Source: Amyelois transitella
Lineage: Eukaryota; Arthropoda; Insecta; Lepidoptera; Pyralidae
Reading direction: 5' to 3'
Length of the DNA: 64,000 nucleotides
Assembly: GCF_032362555.1 (NCBI RefSeq)
Contig: NC_083535.1
Span: 2,294,001 to 2,358,000 of the forward strand
In this document: in pieces, positions 11,216 to 22,905 of the stretch
Numbering within the stretch: the stretch's first letter is position 1
Layout of the letters: every line of letters starts with the position of its first letter
Position numbers and translations under genes: made by a program
The notes under the pieces: generated by a model
What the model saw: the letters and a program-made list of their open reading frames with translations, nothing else
The model's database searches: none
Told to the model about the DNA's origin: nothing

Positions 11216-12858
11216 ATTACATTACAAAATCGGCTGAACAATCGTTATATTATAATGTGTAGCTTTCAGTTTTCCGGTTTACGAAAATCGTTAAAGCTTT
11301 CAAGCGAAACGATTGATAATGGACGAAAAAGTTATTGGCGTGTTTGTTCTGATTCTGACATTTTTAATAAATATGACCAGAGGCATTTCCCATTTGCTTT
11401 AGGAAAGTGTCTAGGTTACTGAACTCTCTGTCTGCATCCAGAGACTCATACAAACAACAACAGAGGAAAACCCGCTTAGACAATAATATTTATCCATCGC
11501 AAGGACGGCTGTCGAACGCCCGTTCTTGACCTCGCACAATTAAACTAAACATTTTACTAGATCTATAAAACAGTTATACGACGTACACCAAATATTTACC
11601 ATAAACCGTACAAACCAAAGTTTTGCATTTAACGTTCCAAGTTTATTTACTCGTCTACGGGTAAACTAAATATGTTTTTGGAGAATAGACTCTATGATGA
11701 TGGCATAGATTTTAAATTGGTGTAAGAAAAAGCGATATTTTATGTTGTTGCTGTGGTTTATACTTTACTGAAGTATACATAACATTGGGGACCGCGTAAG
11801 ATGATGGCATAAGTGTTGAGTATGATGACAAAACAATATGAACAGTTTCTTTTTTATAATTTAAAACAATGTTAACTACGAAAGTAAACTTTTTGACTCG
11901 AACTCTTCTCTACCTTCATTCTTCTTGCGTTAGTCAAATTAACGGAAAAATTACTAACCAAATATAATTAATTGTTCCCTTATATATGTACTCAATGGTG
12001 ATTTATAAAAAAAAAACCAATTAAGGACTCTGACTGAGTTGTCGAAAAAACATTGTACTAACTTAAGTACCAAAGTAAGTACATATCTAATAAGTAGGTA
12101 CCTAACCACAGTTCTTTTTCCGTGCAGATTATATCGGCAAAGGTTCGGTATCACAAAGTTTCTGTTTAGGCGATGGACTAGCAACCTGACACTGATCTGT
12201 GTCAAACTTTGTATACTCTATAAAGATTGAAAGTCGTGATCTAAACACATAATGTCAAAATCCAATGTTGTTACTTAATTGAAAATGGTTGATAAATAAG
12301 ACATTATTGAATGAGCTATAAATATGAGGTCGGCGGGAAGCGGGTTGCTGATCTCTTTTATAAACAACCGTCGTCGTAGTAAATACGCAATACCTACTAT
12401 TGAATTTACTTATGCTTGTCACGTCCTGTCGTTTACGAAGCAGACAAAACTTATTTATATATAACAAGATTGTACTAAAATACAAATCTAAATCGCACTT
12501 TTGGTGGTCATAAGTACTTACCTTTCCTTCTTAAAGTAGTGAGCTGTTAAAATTTGGGTTAAAATGATGTAAGTGATACCTGCTATAAACATAATATTAA
12601 TTAATGATACATTAAGTACCTAAGTAAGATAAAAAAGGAAGAATTTTATGTTTGAAAAACCTAAAATTCAGTCACTGAAAAAATATTCTCGTTGCCACAG
12701 CAAGACAATATAAAGTACCTATTTATTCAACAAAACGCCCGCTCCACATGATTTAACGAAAATTTAAGAACAAAAGATAATAAGGTAACCATTACTGTGA
12801 TATAATAAATCAAGCAGTTTACCCTGGATTATAAATAGTTCTTTCTCTGTCTCACAGA

Positions 12859-12906
12859 TCTGGAACCAGTGGATAAGAGCGAGCAAGGTTTACGCAGAAA
12901 ATGGAT
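12859..12906 (+). other. Exon-like segment of unknown gene
   Basis: A pyrimidine-rich acceptor (TTTCTCTGTCTCACAG) precedes 48 bases that end at a GTAAGC donor. Two frames are open across it (for example LEPVDKSEQGLRRKWM). No partner exon was recognised, so it may be an isolated exon, part of a non-coding RNA, or chance. Confidence 0.3.
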
Positions 12907-12909
12907 GGT

Positions 12910-12954
12910 AAGCTCCGCCCACAAAATGGCGCGGCTCCAGGATGCGCAGGCGCC
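12910..12954. promoter_or_regulatory. GC-box, YY1-like and NRF1-like motif cluster
   Basis: Within 45 bases are GCTCCGCCC (GC box, reverse sense), CAAAATGGCG (YY1-like) and TGCGCAGGCGC (NRF1/ewg-like, 12943-12953), in an otherwise AT-rich region. This combination is common at housekeeping promoters. The gene it would serve is unknown. Confidence 0.35.
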
Positions 12955-13504
12955 GATGTGTGGCTGATCTTGAACTCTCCATTCCATTCATCACCTTTTA
13001 CGACGAACATGTTTTGTTTCTTTTAATCGTTTCAGCTTCATTTTGATGCAATTAGCTTTCTTCGTAAAAGTAACACTGTTGAGACAAGTTTAATGAATTT
13101 TGCGGCAAAGACGTCATTTTTGCTCTGTGTTTCAAAGAATTTCAAAAGGTTCAAAAGAATAACATATCACGTCTTGTGGAGGAGATCGAGTCAAAAATTG
13201 CAAGAATCATAAAGGCTGGATTGAGATTTCATAGGTTTATAGCGGTCATGCAGAATTTCATGGGTTTAATCTAAAAAACGGTACTTAAGTATCTTTTACG
13301 TTTTCAAGTGCAAAAGGTCATGATGGTAGATAAGTACCTATGTATATACTTAGGTATGAAGATTCTCTAGTTAGATCGAATATATAATCCATCCACTGTG
13401 TCTGAAAATCTTATGGGAACACAAATATACATACAAAGGTTTTTTATTATTAATATAAATTTCAACTTGACAATCATATCTCTGATTCTAATGAAAAGTG
13501 ATAA

Positions 13505-13650
13505 GAAACATACATACGAGCATTTCCAGGAGGGGCAGGCAGCGACAACATCTTTCCACTTGCCACGATCTCAGCATAGTTCTTTCGCTTCATTCACACC
13601 ACACAACATTCATAACTCTTCATGCAAGCTCAACGAATTAGGGTACTGTT
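13505..13650 (-). repeat. Family R2 copy
   Basis: Read on the minus strand: GTACCC, GAGCTTGCATGAAGAGTTAT, GAATGAAGCGAAAGAAC, GATCGTGGCAAGTGGAAAGA and CTGCCTGCCCCTCC. The overlapping 99-codon frame is not a gene. Confidence 0.6.
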
Positions 13651-15569
13651 TCATTTCACATTTACCACATAAATGTGAATGGAAGAATTTTTTATAGGCC
13701 CTTGAAAGATCGAGTGAAAGATACTTCAAATTTTTTACGAATTTTTTTAAACTTCATTCATCGTTATCGTCGTGTGAGTTTTAATATGTCAAAACAGAAC
13801 ATAAACGTGGGAGATTTTGGGTTTCATTCAGTTTGATAATATAATGGCTAATAGAGATATAAAAAATTACAAGGTTTTACATATTTCTCTCTTACGGGAT
13901 AGACAGAGCCAACAGTATCGAGACACCTGCCTATGGCAAGTGTAATGATAGTAGTCTTTACCTACGCCTTCAGAATTAATAAGAATTTTTATTTATTCTT
14001 GGTCAAAAACGCACTCTTTTACCTTGAGTAAACTGGAAATTTTATTTTGTGAAGATGAAATTTAGAAACATGGAAATGGCACTTTTGCTTGTATAATATT
14101 CCGTGTACCCTTACAAGTCCCATTGATGAACAACTGTCACTTGTCCTTGGGGTAACCGGGACAAAATCTTTAAAAAAAGGTTTAAATCAATGGGACTTGT
14201 TGGATAGACTGAAAATAATGAGAGAGAGAGAGAAGAAAAATGAAAACAACATACTTATGACAAGTATCTCCAACTTTCGGTACCTAAGGCTTTGTATTTG
14301 AAAATCAAAAGAGATAGATGCACAAAGCCCGGTTAAGATACAACAATAAACTATTTATATATTTCAGAGTAAGGCGCGTGTTTATCCGTGCCATAGACTA
14401 AAATCTACATAGATGATACATGTTCAATTCCATTATTTTTATCTTTGCTACACAGATAAATTAAGAACTGAAATGATATAAATTACATAAAAAACAATGT
14501 TATATTTTTGTACCTAAGTTATAAAACAGCTGAGCCCATAAATAAGCTCTAGACATTTTATGTGATTAATAGCATCGATTTCTACTTTATTTTTATGGTT
14601 TCACTGTAAAAAAAATTTTTACTCGCTTATTTTAGAAACATACCAGATTACAAATTTAAAAAGGTCTAACAAAACTGCCTGTTTTACAAAATTCGTGATC
14701 TACATGTTTCGTAGCAAGTGGAAAAATGTAGCAGCTATCTGCATACACCTTTTGTATGTTTGAATGACTTTTCTGATTTACTTAAAAACGAGTAAAAAAA
14801 CTTCTAAACTGACTGTTTCGAAATTCGAATTTCGCTGAGGCATGCGACTTATTTATTAAGATCATCTATTACATAATTTATCAATGTACGCGTTCCTTCG
14901 AACTGTGCTGGGAGTCGAGTGAGGCAGTAACTCTGGATTTATGACGTGGCCATGTGCTCCATGTACGTCGGCTCTCGGATATTCGGCCGTGACGCATGCC
15001 AGCCCTCCGAACAGGCTTCGAAGTTTGAACGTCGCCCTCGGATAAAAATTACAGAGCAAGACCGTTTGGTGCTCTGTGGTCGAACAGGGTTTGTGGCATA
15101 AAAATACGGTTGAATTCAGAACCTCCTTCTTTTATGAAGTCGGTTAAAAATAAGGCTCTTTGCTGCCTAGTTTTTGTGAGGCAAACCGCTTAATCTTCTA
15201 TGAACGAATACCATATTTAGTTGGCAATTTTTTATGCTGTTTTGCTACATTAGTCCTATCCAACTCAATTCGTGCGTAATATCAAATTTTGCCAAGTAAA
15301 AGTAGACTTTACGTAGCCTATTATTCTTAGTTCGCCAAAGGAAACGGCGCAATACCCTATCACATATGAATCTGCCTACCTACAATGTGCATAGTTCCAT
15401 AACGCCTACATTTGAACGCAGGATCCATTAGCAGTCTCGAATGTAAACAACACCATCTGACGGCAACTTGAAAGGTTACCGAGGTATAGTCGGTGCAGAT
15501 CGAACAGTGTTAAATGTGTAAACAAACTTTTTAATTTTTGTCATACAATTGGTTAAATATATACATATA

Positions 15570-15785
15570 TATATGATCAATTCTATATCCCTTGCGGGAT
15601 GGACAGAGCCAACTGTCTTGAAAAGATTATTTGGCTTAATGACAGAATTGAGATTCGAATAGCGACAGGTTGCTAGCCCGTCGCCTTAAAAAAGAATCCC
15701 AAGTTTATAAGCATATCCCTTGGTCGCCTTTTACGACATATATGGGAACGACATGGAGTGGTACTTTTCTTGGCATTGGTTAAGT
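15570..15785 (-). repeat. Family R1 copy
   Basis: CTATATCCCTTGCGGGATGG, GACAGGTTGCTAGCCCGTCG and GCCTTTTACGACATATATGG. Lacks the last bases of the head end. Confidence 0.65.
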
Positions 15786-16635
15786 AGATATGGAATGAAA
15801 ATGTTAATCATAACGAAAATGTGAAGTTAAAATAGTTTTAATGTTAATTATTTAGATTTATTTAATAATGCGATTATGTGACCTACGCAAAAAATAATAA
15901 AGAAAAAAATTTTAATCCACCGAATTTGTATTGGACATACATACATTCTAATTTTAAATGGCTTTACGAGTAAGAAGATATTTATCCTGGATCAGGATTG
16001 ATATTCAAATTCAAACGAAATTTTAAACTAAAAGTCGCGAGGGCGTAACAGACAGACCTTCGCATCTATGAAAATAAAATTAGCTTGGATTTATTTACAT
16101 ATCTAACACACCTTATCTGACCGGACTATACATAATTGTCTTTGTACAATTACCGCTGCGCTATGGTCACATTACAAAAGATATTACAGACGTATCACTG
16201 TTACAATGTTCTGAGATAGATTGTGTTATTATTTCCGGATATAAAATATTGCTGATACTATGTCTGCTTGCTCTTCCAACGAATCTCGAGTTATTGTTTG
16301 TTAAAATGCGCACTCGCCTTCCTATGTGTCAATTTTTTAATGGCTTTCAGGAATGAGAATTGGTAGGTACGTAAGTATATCGGAAAATATATGTTATATT
16401 AAGATATTTATTACTTTTAGGTGTAGTTTTAGTTTGATTATAAACGTAGAATTTATTAAAAATCGTAATGTAATATTTAATATGGGAAAGGGGCGTGGTT
16501 TTATGTATTCTTTTTACAGTACATTGATAATTTTTGTACGTACAGGTATTAGGTAACAAAAATTTTAGGTTACAATGGTTGGTTGCGGATATTTGATTGA
16601 AGAGATTTTCCCGCGTAAATCAGAAACCTAACAAA

Positions 16636-16715
16636 TGTAAACAAAGCCACGTGGACCATCCACGTGGTCATGTTTTTGCCGGTTATACGACCAGGGTCTC
16701 ATAAATTCAAAGATA
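16636..16715 (-). repeat. CACGTG-box repeat family, partial copy 7 (inverted)
   Basis: Contains two CCACGTGG boxes (16647-16654 and 16660-16667) separated by ACCAT, then CATGTTTTTGC and CCAGGGTCTCATAAA. Partial and rearranged relative to the 5-8 kb copies. Confidence 0.5.
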
Positions 16716-17011
16716 CTGCCAGGACTAAATATTGCATTTTAATAGTTTTAGAGTAATTATTTTCCTACCAGTTCAAAATTTTGGTAAACACCGGAGCAAT
16801 TGTTTTCGCATGATGCGAGAACAAACATACAGACAGACAAACAGATATTCTGAAAATAATATTTTTGGCCTTCTGTTGGCCTTTTATAGATCCCCGATAT
16901 CGATTTATTGTTAATATTTTTCAACGGTCAGTTACAATTTTATAACATGTAACACGAAGTTTAAAGATTTTGCTCATAAAGCAGCTTTGTAGTCAAGGTA
17001 TTCAGAGGTTT

Positions 17012-17197
17012 CACATGTAAACAAAAGCACGTGGACCATCCACGTGGTCATGTTTTTGCATGTTGTACGACCAGGGTCTCATTAACTCAAAGAGCCTGCC
17101 TGGAATTCGCAATGCATCCTTAATTTTATGCAAACCTGGTGCATTCGCATTTGTAGAGAACGAAAATGGGCTTCGTAACTACGTCCCGAACGCATCC
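17012..17197 (-). repeat. CACGTG-box repeat family, copy 8 (inverted, near full length)
   Basis: Reverse complement gives GCGTTCGGGACGTAGTTACG, AATGCACCAGGTTTGCATAA, GAGACCCTGG and ATGACCACGTGGATGG in family order, with the doubled CACGTGG box seen in the 16.6 kb copy. Confidence 0.6.
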
Positions 17198-17571
17198 CTC
17201 CAATAGCGATCGATTAATAAATTCCGATACGTATTCCGTCCAATCAGAATGAAGCACTTACCGTGAACATATCGGAAACGACAGAAGAAGATAGCTGCTA
17301 GATTTTACTCGGACAAGCAAATTTTAAGTTTTAATATCTTTGTCTCCACGCAGATGAAGGCGCTGTTTATATCAACAGATTGTTTGAATAATTCCGCACA
17401 GGCTAAACTATCGCCCTAGAAAGCAGGAATCAGAGATTTAGAACCCTTGCGAAGAAAGGGTGCACTTTTAATAAACTGTTGAAATTTCCGCGGAAACGAG
17501 ATTCTGGATTCTGCGCATAGAGGTAAGTTTGTGTGAATCTCGTACCCGATGGAAACTACATATATACATAG

Positions 17572-17700
17572 TGACAGGCAGCAAGAACATCTCCTAACAA
17601 CAATTCAAAGTTTATGAGCCCTTAGTCGCCTTTTACGACATCCATGAGAATTATAGGTATGGAGTGATTCTATCATAAACCGGAAACCACACAGCCAATC
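17572..17700 (-). repeat. Family R1 head-half fragment
   Basis: GCCTTTTACGACATCCATGA and GGAAACCACACAGCCA, with a diverged centre. Confidence 0.5.
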
Positions 17701-18052
17701 GAAACTACATACATAATATGTATCAAATCAACAATGAGTCAGATTTACTGACAAAAAATTTAACGTGTGTTACTATAACATAATAATTTCGAAGCAAATG
17801 TGTTTTTGTGTAATTTATAGCCTCAACCCTTCGGTGGTAACGGTTACCCTCGCCTGCTTTGTGGACGTAGCGTAAACAAATGTAAATCGGCCAGCACATG
17901 TGCAGTGACGGGTTTAAACAAGAATAAGATCCCAAATTTTGGTACCTACTACGATGATAACTGACTTCAGAGTATCACATTACACGTCTATGTACTATAT
18001 ATACTATGTATGTGTGGGGTGGCCAAGGAAATAGCCATCGTTTAAAATAAGA

Positions 18053-18314
18053 ACATACATACATACATATAATCACGTCTATATCCCTTGCGTGGTAGAC
18101 AGAGCCAATAGGCTTGAAAAGACTGATAGGCCACTTTCAGCTGTTTGGCTTAATGATAGAATCGAGATTCAAATAGTGACAGGTTGCTAGTCCATCGCCT
18201 AAAAGAAGAATCCCAAGTTTATAAGCCTATCCCTTAGTCGCTTTTAACGACATCCGCGGGAACAAGATGGAGTGGTCCTATTCTTTTTTAATCGGTGCCG
18301 GGAACCAGACGGCA
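18053..18314 (-). repeat. Family R1 full copy
   Basis: (CATA)n, TATCCCTTGCGTGGTAGACA, GTGACAGGTTGCTAGTCCAT and GTGCCGGGAACCAGACGGCA in order over about 260 bp. Confidence 0.7.
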
Positions 18315-18704
18315 AAAATAATAAAATAAGAATCCCAAGTTTATACTCACCTCAACCTTGATTATATGTTCAGAAAGAGGACTAGCTGACAACCAATAAG
18401 AATTTACTGTGATACTAAAGTAACATCCTTTTTTTAAAAAAAATCTCTCATCATATTTGGCTGTCTGAACGTGTTTACTTTTTCTCGCAGTAACTTTATT
18501 TCGTAATCGTCCAAGTGTCACATTACCTACTTGTCGAGACTTAAAACATATAGGTATAGTACCTACTTTGCAATGAAAACCCACAAACATCCAGCATTTC
18601 TAGTTACGATATTTCGCTCACATCGAAATAAATATACCATATATACCGACATTTCCTCTAAATGAAGACAAAAGACACCAGGATGCGATCCACCCTTTGT
18701 TATG

Positions 18705-18800
18705 GGAAGCGTGCGCAAGCGCATAGCGGCTTTGAATAAATAAATCGAACACCGAATTGTAACCACACAGCGGCCACACGCCGGCGACTGTGTTTTGACG
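18705..18800. promoter_or_regulatory. Possible promoter with palindromic NRF1-like site
   Basis: TGCGCAAGCGCA at 18712-18723 is close to the NRF1 consensus and is followed by a GC-rich stretch (GCGGCCACACGCCGGCGAC). No gene was recognised on either side; the LTR element starts 140 bases further on. Confidence 0.25.
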
Positions 18801-18940
18801 TCTTTGTCTTACTTTGAAGGAGTTTAGTAGAAGTGTTTAGTGATTTTAGTTTACTAAAGTATGCTAACTATAAGCTGTAAAGCTGATAGGGATGTGTGGT
18901 CCCTTACACACTCCAACTCTTTTCTTAGCTCCGCTATGGT

Positions 18941-19198
18941 TGTAGCGATAGCGATGATTCGGCTCGACCGCCACCAAAGGGAAGATCTTCCGCCAGGCTA
19001 GGTGTTATGCCTGGGGAACCGCGGCTCCGACGATGTTGTGTCGGAGGTTGTATTTTTATAGCTCCAATCCGTGAAATCTCTGAAATCGCGATTTGGGTTC
19101 TTCGCTGCTATTGGCTGAGCGCGTCAATTTCTTCGCGATGATTGACAGTTGTTGTGTGATTTGATGTTGTTGACGAGTGGCGTAGAGATGTCGCCACA
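18941..19198 (+). repeat. Left LTR (258 bp)
   Basis: Starts TG and ends CA. It is identical by eye to the right LTR and follows the TGGT target duplication. The next bases are GTACTCCCCCCC. No standard tRNA primer-binding site was recognised there. Confidence 0.9.
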
Positions 19199-19307
19199 GT
19201 ACTCCCCCCCAAGACCAGAGGTCTGAAGTCTTTTAATCTTGCTGTGCAATCTGTGCTTCGGTAGCTTGCAAGTGCCAGTTGTCTTCCAGTGAGTCGGAAG
19301 TTGCTCG

Positions 19308-20025
19308 AAGTCCTAGTGAGTCAGGAGTGAGCCGTTGCGTTGCTCGTAGTCTGCGGTGAGTCGAGACAGTAGAGAGCGAAGTCGACTTGTTGGCGCCGGT
19401 AGGAGTCGTGCAGAGCTGCCACGCTGGAGAGAAGAGCGGCCGTCGAAGAGATCCAGGCGTGGGCTGCGGTAGATGCGTCGGTCGCTGAAGTCGAAGAGAG
19501 TGAGTGCGGGTGGAGACAGGACCAGGAAGCTCGTTCAGTTGGCTGCGATGGACCTGCTGCGATACCCAGTTGCTGGCTTGCTGTGAGACTGCTTGCAGAG
19601 TGAGGAGTGATGCTGAGGATTGGAGTTGATTGATGATGGAGAAGGTTGCTTCCAATCACGTCGGGGTCACCAATGTAGCGGGAGCAACCTTCTCCATCAT
19701 CAATCAACTCCAATCCTCAGCATCACTCCTCACTCTGCAAGCAGTCTCACAGCAAGCCAGCAACTGGGTATCGCAGCAGGTCCATCGCAGCCAACTGAAC
19801 GAGCTTCCTGGTCCTGTCTCCACCCGCACTCACTCTCTTCGACTTCAGCGACCGACGCATCTACCGCAGCCCACGCCTGGATCTCTTCGACGGCCGCTCT
19901 TCTCTCCAGCGTGGCAGCTCTGCACGACTCCTACCGGCGCCAACAAGTCGACTTCGCTCTCTACTGTCTCGACTCACCGCAGACTACGAGCAACGCAACG
20001 GCTCACTCCTGACTCACTAGGACTT
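19308..20025. repeat. 343-bp perfect inverted repeat with 32-bp spacer
   Basis: Arm 19308-19650 is the exact reverse complement of arm 19683-20025 as read. The spacer 19651-19682 contains GTCACCAATGTAGCG, which mimics the interior-to-LTR junction. Any transcript across this region would fold into a very long perfect hairpin. Confidence 0.92.
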
Positions 20026-20033
20026 AGGACCAA

Positions 20034-20291
20034 TGTAGCGATAGCGATGATTCGGCTCGACCGCCACCAAAGGGAAGATCTTCCGCCAGGCTAGGTGTTA
20101 TGCCTGGGGAACCGCGGCTCCGACGATGTTGTGTCGGAGGTTGTATTTTTATAGCTCCAATCCGTGAAATCTCTGAAATCGCGATTTGGGTTCTTCGCTG
20201 CTATTGGCTGAGCGCGTCAATTTCTTCGCGATGATTGACAGTTGTTGTGTGATTTGATGTTGTTGACGAGTGGCGTAGAGATGTCGCCACA
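20034..20291 (+). repeat. Right LTR (258 bp)
   Basis: Same length and sequence as the left LTR. It is preceded by ACTTAGGACCAA rather than an obvious polypurine tract and followed by TGGT. Confidence 0.9.
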
Positions 20292-20573
20292 TGGTAATTT
20301 CGTTATACAAGATAGTAGTTTTTTATAAGTAACTATATATTTAAAAAAAAACCTAGTTTTTAGATAGGTCCTTCTTTAGATAGGTAACTATTTATAGGTA
20401 CCCACGCTAGGGATGTGTGGTCCCTTACACACTCCAACTCTTTTCTTAGCTCCGCTATGGTAATTTCGTTATACAAGATAGTAGTTTTTTATAAGTAACT
20501 ATATATTTAAAAAAAAACCTAGTTTTTAGATAGGTCCTTCTTTAGATAGGTAACTATTTATAGGTACCCACGC

Positions 20574-22474
20574 AAAATTTCAAGAAAATTTGTTTAGTAG
20601 ATAACGCGTGATAGAACAACAAACAAATAATCTTACTTTCGCGTTTATAATGTCGGAAGTATTCATTCTGCATAAGTTTGTTTGTTTGTATTATCTTTAT
20701 TGCATATAAATTTACACAGTAACAAGAAAATAGTATGTACATAGTTATAAAAAAAGTATAAGTACGAAAGTAACACATTTTCCAAACCAAAATTCAGCTG
20801 GGATGGTAAAGGGAGTTTTATTTTTCGCTTTTTGCTATCAAAATTTTATAGTACTGCGGCATTGAGCCACCCTTGTGCGTGAGTCTGACTTACATTTGCA
20901 TGAGATTTGTAAATGCAAAATAAAAAAAAAACTCTATAAAATCCACAGAGATTACTTAGCTATTGCTCAATGAAATGTATGAAACTACGTATGACCGTAA
21001 CTAAAGCGTTATTACTATTATACTGAAAACACTTTTAAGATATTAGTTAGTTATTAAATAAGGAATCTTGCCTTTGCGTTTACCGAACATTAAGCTTTAT
21101 ACCTTAATTAGTTGCATTACATCGACTCGGCAATGACATACATATGTTCTGGAAGGTCAGGTCAAGAGTACCCTTAACCGAATTCACAAAAGTAGGAGGT
21201 TCTTAATTCGAATGTATATTTTCTTGCATACGGTTCTGGCAATTCGGGAGAGAGGTGTGGCCTGATCATGTATGTGTGTTTACTCGGCAATTATCAATTC
21301 AATACCTGATACTACGACAGAGCAGGACCCAGCGAAAGAGAAGGGTTGTTTTCAGCGCTTTTCAGTGGGAACAGGATGCAATAACTGCATCCGGAATCGA
21401 TAAACCTTTGCGTTCATATGCTCACCTGGTACTTTGTGTGCAACTACAGTTTCTAACTGGTAAAATAGTTTATACTTTGACTAGCGACCCGTCCCGGCGT
21501 CGCTCGGGCAACTGAAACAATGTTTACAGAATTGCTTGCAGTTTGCAACCGAAGCCATCCATGTTCGTATTATACGAAGTGGCAAAGTATATTTGCCTCC
21601 ATGTTCAGAACAAACCGACTGACTTTTTGTGACTGTAGCTAGGAAATTGATAGGATTGAAGGATCTGTGTATTAAATTCTTGCAACTTGCACTTTCCACT
21701 ATGTTTTTGATATTTTGATTTATTTACCTTTATGTAGGTATAGTATGTTCCTAGGCAGGGATATATGATATGCATTATATGGCAATCAATATAAATATTT
21801 AAGTAAATACCTACCCATTTCAAAAGACATTACTGAGCAGTATACTTGGTAAGAATTTATATTTCTATTAAAAAAAGAGAGACGATGTTTGGATTATCCG
21901 TAATTGTCGAATATTCGGAAAAAGAGTAATAGGTGTAAAGGAAGCCGGAGAGGTCAAAAAGGATTGTAGCAAGAGGTAAACCATAGTATCTGCCTACCCC
22001 AATGGGAGACAGGCGTGATGGTATGTAAGTAAAATAGAGAATCATTGAACCTATATAGGTGACGAACATTTTTACACAGCGATCCAATTAGCCGTTACAG
22101 CCAAAATTATAAAACGCCTACTAGACACATTAAAAAAGGTAGGCAAGTTTAAATATAACAGACACAGCATTGAAACAATGAAAGGATTATATTGTGTAGA
22201 TATCTAAGCGACAGTTATAGTGATTAGAATTTGGACAGGTAAGATAATATTTTGACGTATCCTATTACAGCCGACAACACAAACCTACATACAATGTTGC
22301 TCCACACTACCATAGCACTTTTGACGCGCAGTGATACACGTTTTTAAGAGCGAAACTTTCATGGGTATGACAAGAATAGGATCACAATTTGAAAAGAATA
22401 ATGCAACCTCATTGGTTTAATAATAGTAATGGCTGGTAATAGACGCTAAAATAGATGTAAAAAAAAGAAAAGAA
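20574..22474. other. Intergenic region without recognisable gene
   Basis: Contains a LINE-tail-like repeat at about 20665-20760 that recurs inverted at 37865-37950. It also holds an R2-like fragment near 21150, the repeat end ACTAGCGACCCGTCCCGGCG at 21480-21499, and an R2 fragment near 21970-22030. The 86-codon frame 21255-21515 ends in that repeat and is not supported as a gene. Confidence 0.45.
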
Positions 22475-22482
22475 AAATTTGA

Positions 22483-22690
22483 CCTTTCGGCCGTCATGGC
22501 AACCAAACTTCGCAACCGGTTGAGAAAAAGACATTTCAATTCCTTATCGGCAACTAGTTACGAATAAGGATTTTTTTTTCTTTGTAAGCAACTAGTTGCC
22601 AACCAAGAAAATTTTTATCGACCATGGCAACTGAGTTTCTCAACCAGTTGTGAAAAATGATTTAAAATTCTTTCTTGACAACAAGTTGCG
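22483..22690. repeat. Left TIR and subterminal repeats of the MULE
   Basis: The left terminus holds the TIR, followed by a diverged second copy of its own start at about 22624-22690 (CATGGCAACTGAG... after CATGGCAACCAAA...). Near-palindromes CAACCGGTTG, CAACTAGTTG and CAACCAGTTG recur along it. These are plausible transposase-binding sites (inference). Confidence 0.7.
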
Positions 22691-22905
22691 TCAAAAATAA
22701 TGGGAAGTAATGGGTTGACAATCTTTGCGGTCAATCCGTACTTATATTAAATCCTATTTCTAGAATTACTGGCCAGGATTATTTTTCCTTTTAATTGATA
22801 TATGTCAATTAAATAATATGTCATTAATTTTCCCTGTCAAGTCAGTACACATATTTTGTCGCGAACTAGCCTCGCTTGAAAAAAAACGAATTTTATTTCA
22901 TTGTG

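Larger units (their letters stand above)
18941..20291 (+). mobile_element. Young non-autonomous LTR retrotransposon with palindromic interior
   Basis: Two 258-bp LTRs (18941-19198 and 20034-20291) begin TGTAGCGATAG, end GTCGCCACA, and are identical as read. A 4-bp target duplication TGGT flanks the element (18937-18940 and 20292-20295). No gag, protease or reverse-transcriptase protein is encoded. The 835-bp interior consists of a roughly 110-bp leader, a 343-bp arm, a 32-bp spacer and the inverted arm. The open frames reading through it (130-154 aa, on both strands) are products of the palindrome and match nothing I recognise. LTR form and TSD length fit Gypsy or BEL/Pao, but the superfamily cannot be fixed without a polymerase. 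Confidence 0.88.
18887..20573. repeat. Exact 166-bp tandem duplication interrupted by the LTR element
   Basis: Copy 1 is 18887-18940 plus 20296-20407; copy 2 is 20408-20573. Both begin TAGGGATGTGTGGTCCC and end GGTACCCACGC and appear identical. The LTR element with its second TGGT sits inside copy 1. Either a real tandem duplication was hit by the insertion, or the assembly joined an insertion allele to an empty allele. Confidence 0.88.

Noticed and set aside
19233-20094. 130-154-codon frames in the LTR element interior on both strands
   Set aside because: The near-identical proteins on opposite strands are a direct result of the perfect palindrome; no gag or other domain is seen.
21255-21515. 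86-codon frame
   Set aside because: Its 3' part is the dispersed repeat end ACTAGCGACCCGTCCCGGCG and no domain is seen.
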